A DNA stretch of 64,000 bases from Alphaproteobacteria bacterium (GCA_016124675.1 WGNG01000015.1:62001-126000); one strand, 5' to 3'; positions 22,107 to 31,487 are shown, counted from the stretch's first letter. Translations and numbers: made by a program. Notes: a model not told the origin generated them from the sequence alone.

Positions 22107-23102
22107 TTAAGCGACAGTTTTCACCTGATGAACAAGGCCCGCCGAGGTCAGCGCATCGCCCAGCTTTGACGCCACTGCCCGCGCCACCGGGGGCGGAAAG
22201 GCGTTGCCCACCTGGCGGTAGGCTGCGGTCTTCTTGCCATAGAATTGCCAGTCGTCAGGAAAGCCCTGGATGCGCGCGACCATGCGCACGGTCAGCCGGG
22301 GCATGCCTTCAAACCCGGGCTCGGGCGCTTCGGGCGCAATCGACTTGCCGTTCACACCGAGGGTCTCCCACGCTGCGCGCGCCCGTGTGGGCCCCAGATC
22401 GGGGCCGCCATGCTTCTTGGACCCGCCAACAATGGTCGGGGCGATGTCGTCAGCCTGTTCAGCCCAGGCTGCGGCACCCGGCCAGCCATTGGCCGCCATG
22501 AGATCATAGAGCGTGTCGCCCACGGTGGGCGGGTTGTGCAAATTCGGCTCAGGCCATTCAAAATGCTGAGCAAAGGCATGTTTCACTGCGACAATGATCA
22601 CCCGGGGCCGCAATTGTGGCACGCCATAATCTGACGCATTCAGAAGCCGCCAGTCGCAAGAATACCCAAGCGTCTTGAGCTTGGCTTTCAGGCCATTGCG
22701 GTAATCTTCAAACACCGCGCCCAGAAAGCCGCGCACATTCTCGATCATCACCGCACCCGGTCTGATCTCGTCGATGATATCGAGCGCCGCCGGGAAGAGA
22801 TTGCGCTCGTCCAGCTCGCCAAGCTGCTTGCCGGCGATCGAAAATGGCGGGCAGGGCAGGCCGCCGGCCACGATATCGACGCCCCTATAGGGGCGCGCGT
22901 CGAACTCTTTGATGTCACCTTGCCAGACAGTCCAGTCCGGGCGGTTCAGGCGCAGCGTGCGGCAGGCATCGGCGTCGATTTCCGCGACGCACTCATGCCC
23001 AAACCCTGCCTGTTCGAGGCCAAGCGCCTGGCCGCCCGCGCCAGCGCACAGCTCGATTGAACTCAGACTATTGGGACGGAATGGCGGACGCTCACGCGAC
23101 AT
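22107..23102 (-). CDS. DNA (cytosine-5) methyltransferase, partner of NaeI-like enzyme
   Basis: SIELCAGAGGQALGLEQAGF, GGLPCPPFSIAGKQ, ENVRGFL, YRQVGNAFPPPVARAV. Confidence 0.95.
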   Translation of the reverse strand: MSRERPPFRPNSLSSIELCAGAGGQALGLEQAGFGHECVAEIDADACRTLRLNRPDWTVWQGDIKEFDARPYRGVDIVAGGLPCPPFSIAGKQLGELDERNLFPAALDIIDEIRPGAVMIENVRGFLGAVFEDYRNGLKAKLKTLGYSCDWRLLNASDYGVPQLRPRVIIVAVKHAFAQHFEWPEPNLHNPPTVGDTLYDLMAANGWPGAAAWAEQADDIAPTIVGGSKKHGGPDLGPTRARAAWETLGVNGKSIAPEAPEPGFEGMPRLTVRMVARIQGFPDDWQFYGKKTAAYRQVGNAFPPPVARAVASKLGDALTSAGLVHQVKTVA

Positions 23103-23325
23103 ATTGTGTCTCCCTACGGTAGCGCACCCTATATACAGTTGCCGGATCGCTCAAATAGAACATAGAAAGAACATTAGTCTTGTTCACAGCTTTCGTCCAC
23201 CCCACCCCCCTGCATCCCCCCGCTTGACCCCTGCGCGTCCATCGTGAAGCTGGCGCGCGTCCCGGCCTTGCGCGCCTTACACAGGCACAGGGCCCCACGG
23301 GAACGCATCCATCGAAGGAATTCAC

Positions 23326-24120
23326 ATGACGCGGCTGGCGGCGGTTTTTGAGAGGTTGCGGGCTGAAGGCCGGGCCGGGTTTGTCGCCTATGTCATGGCG
23401 GGCGATCCCGATGCCGGGACGACGCTCACCCTGATGCGGGGCCTGGCCGATGGCGGGGCGGACATATTGGAGCTGGGCGTGCCCTTCACCGATCCCATGG
23501 CCGACGGCCCGGTGATCCAGCGCGCGGCGATCCGGGCGCTGGCGGGCGGGATGACGCTGGCCGGCGTGCTGGACCTCACCGCGCGCTTTCGCGCCACCCA
23601 CCCGGACACGCCGGTGATCCTGATGGGCTATGCCAACCCGTTTCACGCCATGGGGTATGAGGCGTTTGCGCTGGCCGCGGCCCAGGCCGGGGCGGACGGG
23701 GTGATCTGTGTGGACATTCCGCCGGAGGAGGATGCGCCGCTTCGCACCGCGCTGGAGGCCGGCGGCCTCGCCTTCGTGCGCCTGGCCGCCCCCACCACCG
23801 ATGATGCTCGCCTGCCCCAGGTGGCGGCGCATTGCTCGGGCTTCGTCTACTATGTCTCCACCACCGGCGTCACGGGCGCGCGATCGGGCGCCACATCGGA
23901 CATTGCCGGCGCCGTGGCGCGGGTGCGCGCGGCCAGCGGGCTTCCCGTGGCGGTGGGTTTTGGCGTAAAAACACCCGGACGCGCTGCCGAGATCGCGACA
24001 GTCGCCGACGCCGTGGTGGTCGGATCGGCGATTGTCGAGGCGCTGGAGACCAACGGGGCTGAGGCCGCGCTGAAAATCGGGCGCGATCTCGCCAGCGCCA
24101 CCCACCAGGCGCGCCAATAG
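23326..24120 (+). CDS. trpA: Tryptophan synthase subunit alpha
   Basis: LELGVPFTDPMADGPVIQRA, PVAVGFGVKTP. Confidence 0.97.
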   Translation: MTRLAAVFERLRAEGRAGFVAYVMAGDPDAGTTLTLMRGLADGGADILELGVPFTDPMADGPVIQRAAIRALAGGMTLAGVLDLTARFRATHPDTPVILMGYANPFHAMGYEAFALAAAQAGADGVICVDIPPEEDAPLRTALEAGGLAFVRLAAPTTDDARLPQVAAHCSGFVYYVSTTGVTGARSGATSDIAGAVARVRAASGLPVAVGFGVKTPGRAAEIATVADAVVVGSAIVEALETNGAEAALKIGRDLASATHQARQ

Positions 24121-24212
24121 GACGAACGACGCACGACGCACGACGGACGGGCTATTGACGGCACAGCGCACGTCTCACCCCGCCTCAAGGATCAGACAGG
24201 AGCAAGGCATTC

Positions 24213-25091
24213 ATGAGCTGGCTGCAGAGACTGACCCCGCCGGGCGTCCAGAAAATTTTTGAAAAGCGCGACACGCCGGAAAATCTCTGGGTGAAATGCC
24301 CTTTGTCGGGCGAAATGGTGTTCACCAGGGATCTCGAAGCCGGCCTGCACGTCACACCCGCCGGCCATCACATGCGCATCGGCCCGGCCCTGCGCTTCAA
24401 ATACACGTTTGACGGCGCCTGGGCCGATATCGCCCTGCCCGAGGTGCCGCGCGACCCGCTGAAATTCCGCGATGACAAGCCCTATTCCAGCCGCCTGACC
24501 GCCGCGCGCAAGAAGACCGGCCGCGACGACGCCATGGCCATTGGCGTGGGCGCGATCCGGGGCGTGGAGACCACCGTGCTGGTGCAGGATTTCGCCTTCA
24601 TGGGCGGGTCGCTGGGCATGGGCGCGGGCGAGGCCTTCATCCGCGCCTGCGAAACCGCCGTGGCCCGGCGCACCCCCCTTGTGGTGTTCACCGCCGCCGG
24701 CGGCGCCCGCATGCAGGAGGGCTGCCTCTCCCTCATGCAGATGCCGCGCACCACGATTGGCGTGGAAATGCTGAAAGATGCGCGCCTGCCCTATATCGTC
24801 GTGCTCACCGACCCCACCACGGGCGGCGTCACGGCGAGCTACGCCATGCTGGGCGATGTCCACCTCGCCGAGCCCGGCGCCCTCATCGGTTTTGCCGGCC
24901 AGCGCGTGATCGAACAGACCATCCGCGAAAAACTCCCCGAAGGCTTCCAGCGCTCCGAATACCTCCTGGCCAAGGGCATGGTGGACAAGGTCGTCCCCCG
25001 CAAGGACCTGCCCAAAACGCTCGGCAATCTCCTGCGCGTCCTGCTCAAGCGCCCCGCGGCGGCGCAAGTGCCGGCAAAGGTGGGGGCGTAG
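24213..25091 (+). CDS. accD: Acetyl-CoA carboxylase carboxyltransferase subunit beta
   Basis: [12 protein letters not shown]..., [19 protein letters not shown]. Confidence 0.95.
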   Translation: MSWLQRLTPPGVQKIFEKRDTPENLWVKCPLSGEMVFTRDLEAGLHVTPAGHHMRIGPALRFKYTFDGAWADIALPEVPRDPLKFRDDKPYSSRLTAARKKTGRDDAMAIGVGAIRGVETTVLVQDFAFMGGSLGMGAGEAFIRACETAVARRTPLVVFTAAGGARMQEGCLSLMQMPRTTIGVEMLKDARLPYIVVLTDPTTGGVTASYAMLGDVHLAEPGALIGFAGQRVIEQTIREKLPEGFQRSEYLLAKGMVDKVVPRKDLPKTLGNLLRVLLKRPAAAQVPAKVGA

Positions 25092-25183
25092 GGGGCATCC
25101 CCGACCTCTAGGCCGCGTCCGTAGATTGGAGTGCGCTGCCTTTCCTCGCCCTTTACAGGAACGTAAACAGAACATATTGTCTT

Positions 25184-25225
25184 ATTCGTTAACGAATTCG
25201 CTTGCGAGTGGGTAGAATCGTTAAC
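25184..25225 (+). promoter_or_regulatory. Palindrome ATTCGTTAACGAAT plus a second CGTTAAC half-site upstream of C5 MTase
   Basis: Perfect 14-bp palindrome at 25184-25197; second CGTTAAC at 25219-25225, 32 bp from the first. Confidence 0.5.
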
Positions 25226-25265
25226 TAATTATGTGATTCTTCTCTCCCACAAGCGGGATGGTGCC

Positions 25266-26408
25266 ATGCCTAGCAAATACACAGCGATTGACTTGTTTTG
25301 CGGCGCTGGCGGCCTTTCTGAAGGCCTTCGCCAGGCGGGCTTCCATGTTCTCGCCGGAAATGACTACGACGCCGCTGCTGGAGCAACATTTGCCCATACG
25401 CACCGCGAGGCCAAATTTCTTCCGGGGCCGATTCAGAACATAGATGCTGAAGATTTTCTTCGAGCGGCAAACCTCAAGCGAGGAGAACTCGATTGCCTGG
25501 TAGGAGGTCCGCCTTGCCAGGCGTTCAGCGTCTACAATCATAAGCGCGGCATGCATGATGACCGGAGTCAGCTTTTTCGCGAATACCTGCGGCTGGTTGA
25601 AGGCCTCCTTCCGCGTTGGGTCGTGATGGAGAACGTCACAGGCATCCTGTCAGCGGGGAATGGTGCGGCCGTTGACGCGATCATTGATGGCTTACGAGAG
25701 CTTGGATACAGCAACGTCGAGTATCGCATTCTCAAGGCAGAGGAATACGGGGTTCCACAAGAGCGCCGCAGGGTGGTTTTTATTGCAAACCGGGTCGGCG
25801 CACCCATTATCTGGCCCGAACCGACACACGGGCAGGGCAGACTGCCGTTCAACACCATCAAAGACGCAATAAGCGATCTGCCGCCTCTGGAGAATGGTGA
25901 AGACCGGGGCGTAACGGGCTACGGCGCTGGTCCAAGCAGCCACTTCCAGCACTTGGTGCGAGATGGATCAAATGGGGTTCTCAACCATGGAGCTCCGCGT
26001 CTGTCGTCAGTCAATATCGAGCGGATGCGCCATATTCCACCCGGCGGAAGCTGGCGCGATATTCCCATCGATCTTCTGCCGGACGGGATGAAAAAGGCCC
26101 GGCGCTGTGATCATACCAAGCGTTATGGGCGGATGCGCTGGGATGGCCTTTCTTGCACCGTACTTACCAAATGCGACGTCCATTGGGGCGCCTACATCCA
26201 TCCTGAACAAGATCGTTCGATCAGCGTGCGCGAAGCCGCCCGGCTTCAATCCTTCCCTGACTGGTTTGAGTTTCTGGGATCAAAGACCGAACAGTATGTC
26301 CAAGTGGGCAATGCTGTTCCGCCCATGCTGGGCCGTTGCATAGGTGAAGCGATTTTGAAGGCAGATACTTATTACAAGTCCACCGTTAATCTTGTTGCCG
26401 CTGAGTGA
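25266..26408 (+). CDS. DNA (cytosine-5) methyltransferase
   Basis: AIDLFCGAGGLSEGLRQAGF, GGPPCQAFS, MENVTGIL, QVGNAVPPMLGR; ORF extends to 25233, ATG at 25266 favoured. Confidence 0.95.
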   Translation: MPSKYTAIDLFCGAGGLSEGLRQAGFHVLAGNDYDAAAGATFAHTHREAKFLPGPIQNIDAEDFLRAANLKRGELDCLVGGPPCQAFSVYNHKRGMHDDRSQLFREYLRLVEGLLPRWVVMENVTGILSAGNGAAVDAIIDGLRELGYSNVEYRILKAEEYGVPQERRRVVFIANRVGAPIIWPEPTHGQGRLPFNTIKDAISDLPPLENGEDRGVTGYGAGPSSHFQHLVRDGSNGVLNHGAPRLSSVNIERMRHIPPGGSWRDIPIDLLPDGMKKARRCDHTKRYGRMRWDGLSCTVLTKCDVHWGAYIHPEQDRSISVREAARLQSFPDWFEFLGSKTEQYVQVGNAVPPMLGRCIGEAILKADTYYKSTVNLVAAE

Positions 26409-27235
26409 TGCGAATTTCTGAAATCTTCGGCTTTGGCGTGGACGATCAAACTCCGGCGGTCCGCTCTTCACGCAGCCAAAAGCTTTGCCCGTTCAGAAAT
26501 TCGGCCTGCACAAAGACAAGCAAATCCGATCCAATCGGTATTTGCTCTCTATCTGACGGCAACACGGCTGCATCGCTTTGCCCTGTCCGCTTTCTCGAAG
26601 GTGGGAAGATTTTCCGTGATGCGGCACGCATTGCTTTCGGCGAAGGAGCCGAATTCGCTGTTTTTCCCGAAATTCGAATATTAAAAATTATCGAGGAGGG
26701 GAAGAAAACACGCAAGATTGGGAAAGTCGATTTTCTAATTGGAAAAATCGAAGCTGACAAAATTGCAGATTTTGCAGCAATTGAAGTTCAGGCAGTTTAT
26801 TTTTCGGGTGGTGAAATACGGTCGGCCATGAACCATTATTTGGAGCATGGGCAGCTAGATGTCGCAAAATCAGACAGACGACCTGATTTTCGTTCATCCG
26901 CACAGAAAAGGTTGGCGCCCCAGCTTCAGCTGAAAGTTCCGGTTTTCCGCAGGTGGGGAAAGAAATTTTTTGTAGTTGTCGACAGTCATTTTTTTGCGAA
27001 TCTTCCATCGTTCAAAGAAACGACTGCTAGCAATAGTGAAGTCACTTGGTTGAGTTACCCAATCAAAAAGTCCGGACCGAACTACTTCCTGGCTGATGCC
27101 AATATTATCTACTCGGAATGGGAGGAAATACAGACTTCTCTGCGAGAAGGGAAGCCGCCCGAGCCAAGTGAAATCATTCTTGAACTACAATCTAAGCTTA
27201 AATCAAAGAGTCCGCCGTTAAGACTAAACAGTTAG
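26408..27235 (+). CDS. NotI-like restriction endonuclease
   Basis: N-terminal Cys-rich CPFRNSACTK...DPIGICS; GKVDFLIG...DFAAIEVQAVYFSGGEIRSAM; ATG overlaps MTase stop (TGATG). Confidence 0.78.
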   Translation: MRISEIFGFGVDDQTPAVRSSRSQKLCPFRNSACTKTSKSDPIGICSLSDGNTAASLCPVRFLEGGKIFRDAARIAFGEGAEFAVFPEIRILKIIEEGKKTRKIGKVDFLIGKIEADKIADFAAIEVQAVYFSGGEIRSAMNHYLEHGQLDVAKSDRRPDFRSSAQKRLAPQLQLKVPVFRRWGKKFFVVVDSHFFANLPSFKETTASNSEVTWLSYPIKKSGPNYFLADANIIYSEWEEIQTSLREGKPPEPSEIILELQSKLKSKSPPLRLNS

Positions 27236-27352
27236 ACACTGCTCGTTAATCCAAGCTCCCCTTTAACCCCACGCCGGTCTTAACGCGTCGGAGCCGCCTC
27301 ACGGAAGACTCACGCGAGAGGTTCGCGGGGATGTGGATCAAACACTCCATCT

Positions 27353-27472
27353 TGTTTTCCCGGGCGGCGTAGCCGACCCGGGACCCATCCACCGAACCTC
27401 TCCGCCATCGAGGCAGGTCAAAAGTGCCGGGATGGATCCCGGATAACCGCTGCGCGGTTTCCGGGAAAACAG
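27353..27472 (+). repeat. Intergenic palindromic repeat, copy A
   Basis: TGTTTTCCCGG...CCGGGAAAACA terminal inverted repeat, ~120 bp. Confidence 0.9.
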
Positions 27473-27499
27473 GGGGCGTCTGGATCAAACACTCCATCT

Positions 27500-27618
27500 T
27501 GTTTTCCCGGGCGGCGTAGCCGACCCGGGACCCATCCACCGATCTTCTCCGCGGTCTAGGCAGCTCAGACGTGCCGGGATGGCTCCCTGATAACCGCTGC
27601 GCGGTTTCCGGGAAAACA
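27500..27618 (+). repeat. Intergenic palindromic repeat, copy B
   Basis: Same family; tandem to copy A with ~147-bp period including TGGATCAAACACTCCATCT. Confidence 0.9.
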
Positions 27619-27651
27619 GGGGGCGGGTGGATGGATGGGTGAGGAGCCCCC

Positions 27652-28449
27652 TCACCCCTTCTTCGGCGGCATGGGCACAAAGGCCGACACCCGCGCCACG
27701 TAATCCTCATAGCCGCGCCGGGACTTCTTCAGCCCGCGTTCCAGCAGCGGCGCGCCGGACCAGCGCATCAGCGTCCAGGTGACGAAGAGCGGGCCAATGA
27801 CGGCGAACAGGCCGGGCGTGGTTTCGGCGGCAATCAGCCAGATGCCCCACCAGGCGCAGGCCTCGCCGAAATAATTGGGGTGGCGGCTCCAGCCCCACAC
27901 GCCGGTATCGAGCACCTTCCCCTTGTTGGCGGGGTCCGCCTTGAAGCGGGTGAGCTGGATGTCGGCGATCGTTTCATACGCAATGCCGAATAGGGCGAGC
28001 GCCATGCCGATGAAGGCGAGGATGCCGAAGGCGGCCGGCTGCGCCGCCACCTGGCCCAGCTGCACGGGCAGGCTGGCGATGAACAAGAGGCCCGCCTGCG
28101 GCGCGAACACGAACAGCGCGGTGGTCTTGCCAAAGCCCCAGCCGCGCTTTTCCCCGGCGTGGCGCACCAGGGCGGCATAGCGCTTGTCGGCGCCCTCATG
28201 GCGCCAGCGCCAGAACAGATAGCCGCCGAGCCTCAGCCCCCAGACCAGCGCCAGCCCGGTGATCACCAGCTGTCGTGTTTCCCAGCCATCTGCCATCACA
28301 AAGCTCGTCACCGCCATCAGTGTGATGCCCAGCGCCCAGAAGGCGTCCACGAAGCTCGGATCGCGGGTGCGCTGGGCGGCGAGCCAGAGCGCGGCGAACA
28401 ACACGATCACGATGGCGGCGTTGGCGGCCAGCAAGGCAACAGCGGACAT
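27652..28449 (-). CDS. DUF1295 / steroid 5-alpha-reductase-like membrane protein
   Basis: 265 aa; GVWGWSRHPNYFGEACAWWGIWL. Confidence 0.9.
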   Translation of the reverse strand: MSAVALLAANAAIVIVLFAALWLAAQRTRDPSFVDAFWALGITLMAVTSFVMADGWETRQLVITGLALVWGLRLGGYLFWRWRHEGADKRYAALVRHAGEKRGWGFGKTTALFVFAPQAGLLFIASLPVQLGQVAAQPAAFGILAFIGMALALFGIAYETIADIQLTRFKADPANKGKVLDTGVWGWSRHPNYFGEACAWWGIWLIAAETTPGLFAVIGPLFVTWTLMRWSGAPLLERGLKKSRRGYEDYVARVSAFVPMPPKKG

Positions 28450-28553
28450 GGCGGCTCCGGGTCAGGCGGGATTCGAAGCGTGGAGCCTAGCGGCGCGGGG
28501 CGGATATGTCGCGGGGGGATGTGAGGGGGGGGGTGGGGATCAAGGCGCCGCAA

Positions 28554-28587
28554 CCCTTTCCTCCCCCGTTTACGGGGGAGGAAAGGG
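28554..28587. repeat. Hairpin repeat CCCTTTCCTCCCCCG-TTTA-CGGGGGAGGAAAGGG
   Basis: Perfect 15-bp arms. Confidence 0.9.
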
Positions 28588-28621
28588 AGGCTCGGCCGCC
28601 CAGATTCCGTCATCCACCCCC

Positions 28622-28741
28622 TGTTTTCCCGGAAACCGCGCAGCGGTTATCCGGGAGCCATCCCGGCACGTCTGAGCCGCCTCGAAGGCGGAGAGGTTCG
28701 GTGGATGGGTCCCGGGTCGGCTGCGCCGCCCGGGAAAACAA
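28622..28741 (-). repeat. Intergenic palindromic repeat, copy C
   Basis: Same family as A/B, inverted orientation. Confidence 0.9.
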
Positions 28742-28798
28742 AGAGGCGAAACGGGAGGCATCCCGATCATACGTCCGGAATCATACGCCCGGACCTCC

Positions 28799-28902
28799 CC
28801 TTGACCCCATGAAAGCGCATTGTCGCAAGCGCTCCGGCGGGTCAAGGCCGCCCCGGATTTAATCCGGGGTGCCGCATGCGGTGACCGAGCGACGCTCGGT
28901 CA
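28799..28902. repeat. Second multi-hairpin element
   Basis: CCTTGACCC...GGGTCAAGG, CCCCGGATT-T-AATCCGGGG, CCGCATGCGG, TGACCGAGC-GAC-GCTCGGTCA in series. Confidence 0.8.
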
Positions 28903-29001
28903 GCCTTGACGCGTCGGAGACGCCTTGCGGAAGACTCAGGCAATTGGGGTTTGGGGGGCGTGTGTGGGTACGCATTCCCCCGAACGCGCCAGCACAGACC
29001 C

Positions 29002-29469
29002 CTACTTCACCAGCCACCGCCATCCGCCCATGCCGGCGAGCATGGCGGCCAGGAAGATATACACCTCGCCCATCCCGAGCGCCGCCGCGGACAAGGCCGG
29101 GCCGGGGCAGAAACCGGCGAGGCCCCAGCCGGCGCCGAACAGGGCGGCGCCGCCGATCAGGCGCGGGTCGAGCTGGCGGGCGGCAGGCAGGGAGAAGCTG
29201 CCGGCGAAGAGCGGCTTGCCGCGCGGCAGGATGAGGCGGTAGCCGATGGCGGTCACCCCCATGGCGCCGCCCATGACGAAGGCGAGGGACGGGTCCCAGG
29301 TCCCGGCCACATCCAGGAAGTTGAGCACCTTGGCCGGGTTGATCATGCCGGAGATGACGAGGCCCAGCCCGAACATGAGGCCCGCGCCCAGCGCGGCCAG
29401 CGGCAGGGCGAATGAGGCGGACGGGGCGGGCGTTGAGGGCGACGGGCGGGCGGTGGGTGTGTCGGTCAT
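29002..29469 (-). CDS. YeeE/YedE-family (DUF6691-like) membrane protein
   Basis: GLVISGMINPAKVLNFLDVAGTWDPSLAFVMGGA. Confidence 0.88.
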   Translation of the reverse strand: MTDTPTARPSPSTPAPSASFALPLAALGAGLMFGLGLVISGMINPAKVLNFLDVAGTWDPSLAFVMGGAMGVTAIGYRLILPRGKPLFAGSFSLPAARQLDPRLIGGAALFGAGWGLAGFCPGPALSAAALGMGEVYIFLAAMLAGMGGWRWLVK

Positions 29470-29477
29470 GGCGGGCC

Positions 29478-29912
29478 TCACGCGATCAGATGGCGGGTGA
29501 TGAAGACGGTGGCGGCGCCTGCGGCCATGAATACGGCCACGGAGACGAGGCTGCGCGGGGAGAACAGGCTGAGCCCGCACACGCCGTGGCCCGAGGTGCA
29601 GCCCGAGCCCATCTGCGTGCCCACGCCCACCAGAAGGCCCGCGGCGATCAGGGTCAGCGGACCCGCCTCTATGGTGACGGCGACAGGGCCGGAGGCCAGC
29701 ATCACGATCAGCGGCGCGGCGATGAGGCCCGCCACGAAGGCCAGGCGCCAGAGCCGGTCGGGCACGGACGGGCCGATCAGCCCGCCGGCAATGCCGGAAA
29801 TCCCGGCAATGCGGCCATTGGCGGCCATCAGCCAGACAGCTGACAGGCCGATCAGCGCGCCGCCGATCAGGGCCGAGACCGGGGTGAAGGGGGTGGCGGC
29901 GTCCATGGGCAA
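29478..29912 (-). CDS. YeeE/YedE-family membrane protein
   Basis: GTQMGSGCTSGHGVCGLSLFSPRSLVSVAVFMAAG. Confidence 0.9.
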   Translation of the reverse strand: MPMDAATPFTPVSALIGGALIGLSAVWLMAANGRIAGISGIAGGLIGPSVPDRLWRLAFVAGLIAAPLIVMLASGPVAVTIEAGPLTLIAAGLLVGVGTQMGSGCTSGHGVCGLSLFSPRSLVSVAVFMAAGAATVFITRHLIA

Positions 29913-29996
29913 TCCTTTCCTGCTTCGGGGCCGTTTGGCGTCACGGGGGCGGAGCGGATGGGCGGGTGAGACATCCCGCCGCGCTGCGCCCCTTGA

Positions 29997-30012
29997 TTAT
30001 CAATTTTGATAA
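29997..30012. promoter_or_regulatory. Candidate ArsR/BigR-type operator TTATCAA-TT-TTGATAA
   Basis: Perfect 7-bp arms, in an AT-rich divergent intergenic region. Confidence 0.65.
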
Positions 30013-30080
30013 ATGATATATGTGAGGACGAAACGCAAGGGGCTTCGCATCGCGTGGAGCCGGAACGCCAGGGCGCCGAC

Positions 30081-30479
30081 ATGGACCGAGCCGAGACGAT
30101 GACCCCGCACGACCTTGTCCCGGACGCGGCCCCATCCCCCGGGATCGACCTCGCGCAGTTGCGCGTTCGCGCCCGCGAGGTGAGCGGGCTCCTGAAGCTG
30201 CTGGCCAATCCCGGCCGCCTGCTGATCGCCTGCGAGCTGATGGATGGCGAGCGCACTGTCAGCGAGATCGAGCAGCGCACCGGCGTGCGCCAGCCCAACC
30301 TGTCGCGCGATCTCGCCCGCCTGCGCGCCGCCGGCCTCGCCGCCACGCGCCGCGACGGCAAGGCGGTGCATTACCGCCTGAAGGATTCGCGCATCCAGCT
30401 CCTGATGACCGCCCTGTGCGCGGCCTTCGCATCCGACCTCAAGTCATCCTCCGTCGCTTCAAAGGACACCCTGTCATGA
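30081..30479 (+). CDS. ArsR-family (BigR/SqrR-like) regulator
   Basis: LLKLLANPGRLLIACELMDGERTVSEIEQRTGVRQPNLSRDLARLRAAGLAATRRDGKAVHYRL; ORF open from 30006, ATG at 30081. Confidence 0.85.
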   Translation: MDRAETMTPHDLVPDAAPSPGIDLAQLRVRAREVSGLLKLLANPGRLLIACELMDGERTVSEIEQRTGVRQPNLSRDLARLRAAGLAATRRDGKAVHYRLKDSRIQLLMTALCAAFASDLKSSSVASKDTLS

Positions 30480-31345
30480 CCCAGAAACCCGACGTCAAGG
30501 CCTTCTTCGACCCCGCCACCAACACGGTGAGCTATGTGGTCTGCGACCCGCAGACAAAACAGGCCGCCATCGTGGACTCCGTCCTCGACTACGACCCCAA
30601 GTCGGGGCGCACCTCCAGGGCCAGCGCCGACGCGGTCATCGCCTATGTGCGCGAGCAGGGCCTCACGGTTCAGTGGATCCTGGAGACCCATGTCCACGCC
30701 GACCACCTCTCCGCCGCGCCGTATCTGAAGGACCAGGTGGGCGGCACGCTCGCCATCGGCTCCAATATCCGCACCGTGCAGGACGTGTTCGGCAAGGTGT
30801 TCAACGCCGGGACCGAGTTCGCCCGCGACGGCTCGCAGTTCGACCGGCTGTTCGAGGATGGCGAGACGTTCATGCTGGGCCGTATCGAGGCGAAGGCCAT
30901 CCACACGCCCGGCCACACGCCCGCCTGCATGACCTATGTCATCGGTGATGCCGCGTTTGTGGGCGACACGCTGTTCATGCCCGACTACGGCACCGCGCGC
31001 TGCGACTTTCCCGGCGGCGACGCCCATGAGCTCTACCGCTCGATCCAGACACTCTACGCCCTGCCCGACGAGACCCGCCTCTTCCTGTGCCATGATTATC
31101 TGCCGGAGGGGCGCGATGCCTATCAGTGGGAAACCACAATCGGCGCCCAGAAGGCGGGCAATATCCACGTCCACGCCGGGATCAGCGAGGAGGCCTTCGT
31201 CGCCATGCGCACGGCGCGCGACGCCACGCTCGCCATGCCCGTGCTGATCCTGCCCTCGGTGCAGGTGAACATGCGCGCCGGCCACTTCCCGCCCGCCGAC
31301 GAGAACGGCCTGACCTATCTGAAAATCCCGGTGGACGCGCTGTAG
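30476..31345 (+). CDS. MBL-fold hydrolase, probable persulfide dioxygenase (ETHE1/Blh-like)
   Basis: ETHVHADHLSAAPYLK, HTPGHTPACMTYV, FVGDTLFMPDYGTARCDFPGG. Confidence 0.92.
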   Translation: MTQKPDVKAFFDPATNTVSYVVCDPQTKQAAIVDSVLDYDPKSGRTSRASADAVIAYVREQGLTVQWILETHVHADHLSAAPYLKDQVGGTLAIGSNIRTVQDVFGKVFNAGTEFARDGSQFDRLFEDGETFMLGRIEAKAIHTPGHTPACMTYVIGDAAFVGDTLFMPDYGTARCDFPGGDAHELYRSIQTLYALPDETRLFLCHDYLPEGRDAYQWETTIGAQKAGNIHVHAGISEEAFVAMRTARDATLAMPVLILPSVQVNMRAGHFPPADENGLTYLKIPVDAL

Positions 31346-31356
31346 GGGCTCAATCC

Positions 31357-31487
31357 TTGTTTTCCCGGACGCCCCGGCCCTGCGCCGGGGCGATCCGGGA
31401 CCCATCCCGACACCTCTGAACCGCCTCGACAGCGGACAGGATGGGTGGATGGGTCCCGGGTCTCGCTACGCTCGACCGGGAAAACAA
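31357..31487 (-). repeat. Intergenic palindromic repeat, copy D
   Basis: TTGTTTTCCCGG...CCGGGAAAACAA with internal GGTGGATGGGTCCCGGGTC. Confidence 0.88.

Noticed and set aside
24125-24148. ACGACGC microsatellite after trpA
   Set aside because: Short, two to three units, likely neutral slippage.
27334-27618. CRISPR-like repeat array
   Set aside because: Only two long (~147-bp) diverged units, no short direct repeats with unique spacers and no cas genes in the window.
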